Source: Candidatus Hodarchaeota archaeon (GTDB lineage: Archaea > Asgardarchaeota > Heimdallarchaeia > Hodarchaeales > Hodarchaeaceae). Taken from it: a DNA stretch of 64,000 nt. Where the stretch lies: contig JAEOTM010000041.1 in assembly GCA_016839815.1 (NCBI GenBank), positions 42,366 to 106,365 on the forward strand. The letters are read 5' to 3'. The notes beneath the pieces are model-generated. The model made no database searches. It was not told the DNA's origin and saw only the letters and a list, made by a program, of their open reading frames with translations. The translations under genes were made by a program, and so were the position numbers. Shown here piece after piece: positions 60,517-64,000 of the stretch (position 1 is the first letter of the stretch; each line of letters starts with the position of its first letter).

Positions 60517-61272
60517 TTAAGGAATCATAGAAATTAGGATAATTACAAATGCGCCAAGAAGGAAGGACACCATCGTCTTCAAATTCTGCCTACCATGGGT
60601 CTGTGGTATTAAATCAGATGCAGATACGTAGATAAATGTTCCAGCTGCTAGAGCTAATAAAATCCCAATAAAATTATCAGTCAAACTATGAATGAAGATT
60701 AGAGAAACTAATGCACCCAACGGTGTTGCGAAAGCAACTATCAGAGAAAGAATCAATGATTTTTCAGGGAGTGTTTCATTTATTAAAGCAAATGACGTTA
60801 CTCCTTCCGGAACTTCATGTGCAATTACTGCTAGAGCAGCTAAAATCCCAATTTCTGTCCCCAGTTCGAATCCAACACCGATAATGACACCATCAATTAA
60901 GGAATGAAGAGCTAATCCCGAAAAAGCCATCATTCCATTTATCTCAGGGACATGTTGCAAACATGGATCACTCTCATGAAAGTGTAGTTCACTTCCTGAG
61001 TGAATCACAATAAAATTTTCTAGGACATAAAACCCAAAAAATCCAAGAAAAATCGTAGGAAAAGCTAGAGTTTCAGAGAGCTCTGATGCTTCAGGTAACA
61101 GATGGAAGAATACTAAAGCCAAGATCAGTCCTGCGGCGAATGAATTGACATATTGAGACCTCTTAATTGCCCACTCTTGCTTGCTACGCATGAGAATAAT
61201 ACCTAACAGCGTAGCTAAACCTGCTACAGTGCCATAAAACATAACTAAAAACTCAAAAGAATCCAATGTCAT
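60517..61272 (-). CDS. ZIP-family metal transporter
   Basis: About 251 residues from the ATG at 61270-61272; a TTG further up extends it to 61296. It has about eight helices. The metal motifs are present: LHSLIDGVIIGVGFE (helix IV) and AVIAHEVPEGVTSFALI (HEVPEG, helix V). ASDLIPQTHG lies in a late helix. ZIP proteins import Zn2+, Fe2+ or Mn2+. It lies 56 bases behind the NiCoT-like gene on the same strand, so both may be one metal operon. It is convergent with the Ser/Cys-rich gene 16 bases away. Confidence 0.9.
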   Translation of the reverse strand: MTLDSFEFLVMFYGTVAGLATLLGIILMRSKQEWAIKRSQYVNSFAAGLILALVFFHLLPEASELSETLAFPTIFLGFFGFYVLENFIVIHSGSELHFHESDPCLQHVPEINGMMAFSGLALHSLIDGVIIGVGFELGTEIGILAALAVIAHEVPEGVTSFALINETLPEKSLILSLIVAFATPLGALVSLIFIHSLTDNFIGILLALAAGTFIYVSASDLIPQTHGRQNLKTMVSFLLGAFVIILISMIP

Positions 61273-61328
61273 TACCTCGACTAATCGACCTCTCAATTAT
61301 ATTGTATTTAATTATTCTTCGCATCTAT

Positions 61329-62066
61329 TCAAAACAGAGAAGATAAGACTTCAACTACATTTATCCCCTCGAGGCCAAGTAATAACCAAACCGCATAAGC
61401 AATTGTTACAGTTGCAATTGTCACATTAACTACTCTTGTAACACGTTTTTCTCCCCATCGCTGATTTGGAAAATTCATCAGCCAACCATATGTAACCATT
61501 CCACCAATCACGCCCACAGTAAAGAACATAACTCCCACCAGAATAGCCCATAACTCATCAAAAGCTAAAGTAGAGGTAAATAGCAACAATAATTCATCAT
61601 TACTTGCTAAACCATGGATAATTCCGATACCCATCATTGTTCCATGTTCATTTAATTTAGGCCAATGAAGATGAAGGTGAGTGTGTTCTCTGCCTTTTTC
61701 TATGTCATTCTGAATGTGTTTATGTCTATGAAAATGGATTAAATCAAATTCCCAAGCTAAAGTCAATAATGCAATCACAATTAGCATGAAAGGCACAAGA
61801 AGCTCTGCATTTTCCAGTATTTCTTTTAGAAGGGTTTCTTTGAAAGAAAACAATATGATAGTAAGAATTGATGCTGTAATCATATGGCCCAGAGCCCAAC
61901 TAATGCTTAGTTTAGTAGTGTATTTCGTACTCGACGCATTACTCAATACTCCTGTGACTGCCACAAGATGATCAGCATCAAACGAATGCTTAATACCTAA
62001 GAGTATTGCGAAAAACCATAAACCCACGACAGCTGCAATTTCCACTCTTCTACACTTAAATAACAA
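61329..62066 (-). CDS. Nickel/cobalt transporter (NiCoT-like)
   Basis: The 245-residue protein has about six to seven helices and the NiCoT metal signature HSFDADHLVAV (H-x-x-D-A-D-H) in the first part. A central cytosolic loop is rich in His (HFHRHKHIQ and HTHLHLHW), a likely metal-collecting loop. The second conserved part is IIHGLASNDELLLLF. The start is unclear: a TTG at 62064-62066, or a GTG 21 bases on. Ni/Co is needed by hydrogenases and cobalamin enzymes. The upstream neighbour is a small membrane protein gene. Confidence 0.85.
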   Translation of the reverse strand: MLFKCRRVEIAAVVGLWFFAILLGIKHSFDADHLVAVTGVLSNASSTKYTTKLSISWALGHMITASILTIILFSFKETLLKEILENAELLVPFMLIVIALLTLAWEFDLIHFHRHKHIQNDIEKGREHTHLHLHWPKLNEHGTMMGIGIIHGLASNDELLLLFTSTLAFDELWAILVGVMFFTVGVIGGMVTYGWLMNFPNQRWGEKRVTRVVNVTIATVTIAYAVWLLLGLEGINVVEVLSSLF

Positions 62067-62125
62067 TAGTTCATTTTTCTCTTATTATTATATCATCTCT
62101 CATTATCAAAATAATTCTTGATTCT

Positions 62126-62755
62126 TTAGTTTTCACGATGGTCAATTCCACTTAATTTGACTCGAACAAGTAAAAAACTCACCCAAGTTGGTAATAGAAG
62201 GACAATAAAGAGCGCAGATTGAAAAACGATGTCCTCAGCAATTATAAGCAATGATATACCTAGAAATAGAGCGGAATGCTGTATTACTCTAAGTATAGCT
62301 GAAAATTCGGTGAAATATCTGCAATATGTTACCAATATAAGAAATACCCCAGTTAAAAATAACAATGAAGTATCTATCGATGAAAATATGGAGGGAATGT
62401 AAAAATATAATATTAAACAGCTGTTAGCAATTAAAATACTAATAACTGAACCCGTGCATCCAGTGCAGAAAGAATGATTCTTGTACTTCAGTTCATGACT
62501 TTTTAAGGATCCCCTATGATGAGATAGATTTACAGAAACCCATGGGAATGAATTGAGAAAATATAACTGAATAAATCTTGGAATAAAGGAAAAACTCGTA
62601 AAAATGAACAACCCGAGAATTAACTGTCTTAATGTCCAAGTAGCATCTAGTGGATTTGAATCGAATTCCGAAAGGAATCTTATCACAAGAAAAGTTAGTA
62701 TGAGAATCAAAAAAGGGAAAAAAACTAATAAAACCTTTTTTCGTTGAACTCTCAT
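62126..62755 (-). CDS. Hypothetical membrane protein (DUF2085-like)
   Basis: About 209 residues from the ATG at 62753-62755, with about six helices. A central segment HSFCTGCTGSVISILIANS (C-x2-C) resembles the cysteine stretch of DUF2085 membrane proteins. Function is unknown. It precedes the NiCoT and ZIP genes by 59 bases on the same strand, so it could belong to the metal-uptake group. It is divergent from the DinB-like gene. Confidence 0.6.
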   Translation of the reverse strand: MRVQRKKVLLVFFPFLILILTFLVIRFLSEFDSNPLDATWTLRQLILGLFIFTSFSFIPRFIQLYFLNSFPWVSVNLSHHRGSLKSHELKYKNHSFCTGCTGSVISILIANSCLILYFYIPSIFSSIDTSLLFLTGVFLILVTYCRYFTEFSAILRVIQHSALFLGISLLIIAEDIVFQSALFIVLLLPTWVSFLLVRVKLSGIDHREN

Positions 62756-62887
62756 ATAAACCACAAGTTAAGAGCGTCTTCAATATCCACATCTGGATGT
62801 AAGGGTATTATAACTGAAAAATATAAAAGAACACTGTTACAGTCTTACTTTTTAAATCATAAAATTTCTCGAGAATAGGTGTTGTTA

Positions 62888-63397
62888 ATGAGAGCTATGT
62901 CAGTAATTAGATCATTTTGTTTTGCATTAGAGAATCAGATGAAATTTGTTACAAAGGATATGACTCATGAAGATCTAAGTTGGAGAGATAAAAACGTTGA
63001 TATTCCTGCACCTGCGGCAGGTTGGATAGTAGGCCACGTATTATATTCTCATGAGCAAATGGTTTATCAGTTTCTGCTCGGAAAGGAACAGATACTCCCT
63101 GAAGAGTATTTCACATTATTTGGATTTGCTACTGAGGGAGAATTTACTTCACAAATTACTATAGATGATGTATTCAAAACTTTCCAGTTAGTAACTGGAA
63201 AAATTGTTAATGAACTTATGGCAAAAGATGACACTTGGTTAGACGAATTTCCGGATGATTCACCTCTGCTACCTCCACATTGGAAAAACCGGAATCATAT
63301 GAAAGTGTTAGTTCTTCATTTTAATCACGTATTCACACATGCAGGGCAAATTCTAGAAATTAAAAGAGCTAGAGATAAGGGAGCTTGGGGATTTTAA
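62888..63397 (+). CDS. DinB-like four-helix metalloprotein
   Basis: 169 residues from the ATG at 62888, which has AGGTG at 62877-62881; earlier in-frame GTG/TTG codons lie in that site. It fits the DinB/YfiT four-helix bundle with a three-His metal site: one in WIVGHVLYSHEQ and two in FNHVFTHAGQ. Some DinB proteins are thiol-dependent S-transferases, but the substrate here is unknown. It is convergent with the aconitase gene, separated by a hairpin. Confidence 0.8.
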   Translation: MRAMSVIRSFCFALENQMKFVTKDMTHEDLSWRDKNVDIPAPAAGWIVGHVLYSHEQMVYQFLLGKEQILPEEYFTLFGFATEGEFTSQITIDDVFKTFQLVTGKIVNELMAKDDTWLDEFPDDSPLLPPHWKNRNHMKVLVLHFNHVFTHAGQILEIKRARDKGAWGF

Positions 63398-63404
63398 CCC
63401 CAAG
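63384..63404. terminator. Hairpin with the DinB stop codon in its loop
   Basis: CTTGGGG-ATTTTAA-CCCCAAG forms a 7-bp GC-rich stem. The loop ends with the TAA stop of the DinB-like gene, 8 bases before the aconitase stop on the other strand. It can serve both directions. Confidence 0.55.
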
Positions 63405-63405
63405 A

Positions 63406-64000
63406 CTACTTATTGATCACAGAAGCTACTAGATATTGTAAGATTCCACCATGTTTGAAATATTCGATTTCAATTTCAGCATCGACTCGTGCGGTTACTG
63501 AAAATTTGGAAGTTGATCCATTACTCTTAGTAGCCACAACATCTAGCTTCATTTTCGGTGTTAAACCTGCATCAAGACCTAGAATGTCATAAGTTTCAGT
63601 ACCATCCAAACCTAATTCCTGCCAACCTTGGCCTTCTTCGAATTCCAGCGGTAAAACACCCATTCCAACAAGATTAGATCTATGGATTCGTTCAAAGCTT
63701 TTAGCAAAAACTGCTTGTGCACCTAGTAATGCAACTCCTTTAGCAGCCCAATCCCGTGAACTACCTACACCGTATAATGCAGAACCTAGAACTATTGTTG
63801 GTGTGGCATCTTCCACATATTTCATGGCTGCATCATAAAAACTAGTCAATTCTCCACTAGGATGATGAATAGTCCACCATCCTTCTTTAGAAGGAGTAAG
63901 TTGATTTCTAACTCGAATATTGGCAAGAGTACCCCGCATCATGATTTCATGATTACCACGACGACTACCATAGGTATTGAATGCTGAAAATGGAACACCC
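63406..64000 (-). CDS. acnA: Aconitate hydratase, C-terminal part (5' end off window)
   Basis: The frame is open to the right edge (198 residues visible), so the true start lies beyond position 64000. Visible residues are the swivel domain: TYGSRRGNHEIMMRGTLANI, then YGVGSSRDWAAKGVALLGAQ, SFERIHRSNLVGMGVLPLEF, and a basic C-terminus. This matches AcnA/IRP1-type aconitase (citrate to isocitrate, [4Fe-4S]). The Met at 63942 is internal. The pseudogene at 30923 is a relative of the next enzyme of the pathway, isocitrate dehydrogenase, or of isopropylmalate dehydrogenase. Confidence 0.93.
   Translation of the reverse strand, partial: GVPFSAFNTYGSRRGNHEIMMRGTLANIRVRNQLTPSKEGWWTIHHPSGELTSFYDAAMKYVEDATPTIVLGSALYGVGSSRDWAAKGVALLGAQAVFAKSFERIHRSNLVGMGVLPLEFEEGQGWQELGLDGTETYDILGLDAGLTPKMKLDVVATKSNGSTSKFSVTARVDAEIEIEYFKHGGILQYLVASVINK

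Noticed and set aside
1..64000. tRNA, rRNA or SRP RNA genes
   Set aside because: Intergenic stretches were read for cloverleaf arms, T-loop motifs and conserved RNA cores; none was convincing.
1..64000. CRISPR arrays, IS elements or prophage
   Set aside because: No spaced repeats, transposase, integrase or phage structural genes are visible.

Overview
The window reads as an AT-rich chromosomal segment of an Asgard archaeon. Evidence for this is a Ras/Rab-type small GTPase, a Roadblock/LC7 protein, two divergent actin-family proteins, an archaeal/eukaryotic-type prolyl-tRNA synthetase, an archaeal NucS endonuclease, a tungsten aldehyde oxidoreductase and many AGGTGA-type ribosome binding sites. 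A Heimdallarchaeia-like lineage is my guess, because kynureninase and other heterotrophic, bacterial-looking enzymes are present. The sequence alone does not settle this. Genes are dense, on both strands, in short operons. I see no rRNA, tRNA, CRISPR array, prophage or insertion sequence. No stretch above 300 bases is without a gene or remnant.

Layout: 1-8.5 kb holds a PEP-utilising/rifampicin-phosphotransferase-like enzyme cut by the left edge, a GH4 glycosidase, a GNAT-like/thiolase-like/DUF35 operon, kynureninase and a cytosine-deaminase-like amidohydrolase. 8.5-12.7 kb holds small membrane proteins, a GNAT, a PhnN-like kinase and the small GTPase. 12.8-22.3 kb holds an orphan adenine methyltransferase behind a tungsten AOR, a divergent ThDP-lyase/epimerase/3-hydroxyacyl-CoA dehydrogenase operon and an MFS transporter. 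22.5-27.3 kb holds a Roadblock-NucS-dipeptidase operon, zinc-ribbon and helical proteins and a second MFS. 27.5-33.6 kb holds a MacB-like ABC pair, a decayed isocitrate/isopropylmalate dehydrogenase remnant, a radical SAM protein and a class II CCA/poly(A) nucleotidyltransferase. 33.7-39.1 kb holds a sirtuin, Nudix, ProRS, a secreted membrane-anchored protein and a class III CoA-transferase/racemase.

39.4-46.3 kb encodes two large surface proteins (a vWA protein, and a WD40 propeller plus calcium repeats, a membrane anchor and an internal zinc domain), then a ComDE-like decarboxylase with an M20 hydrolase. 46.4-50.0 kb is the most novel part: two actin-family genes, one with an N-terminal zinc finger and both with altered nucleotide-site residues, bracketed by two paralogous small proteins that share four invariant cysteines. 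I recognise no described system with this layout. 50-57 kb holds hydrolases, an ACT protein, a PAP2-like membrane enzyme and a regulator-ABC-2 exporter operon with a clear palindromic operator. 57-64 kb holds dodecin, a bacterial-type triosephosphate isomerase with an unusual catalytic-loop insertion, a TrkA-like protein, a Ser/Cys-rich membrane protein, two metal transporters, a DinB-like protein and the C-terminal end of aconitase.

The gene content suggests a heterotroph: tryptophan/kynurenine, nucleobase, peptide and acyl-CoA degradation with ferredoxin-linked aldehyde oxidation, alongside a eukaryote-like cytoskeletal and GTPase toolkit.
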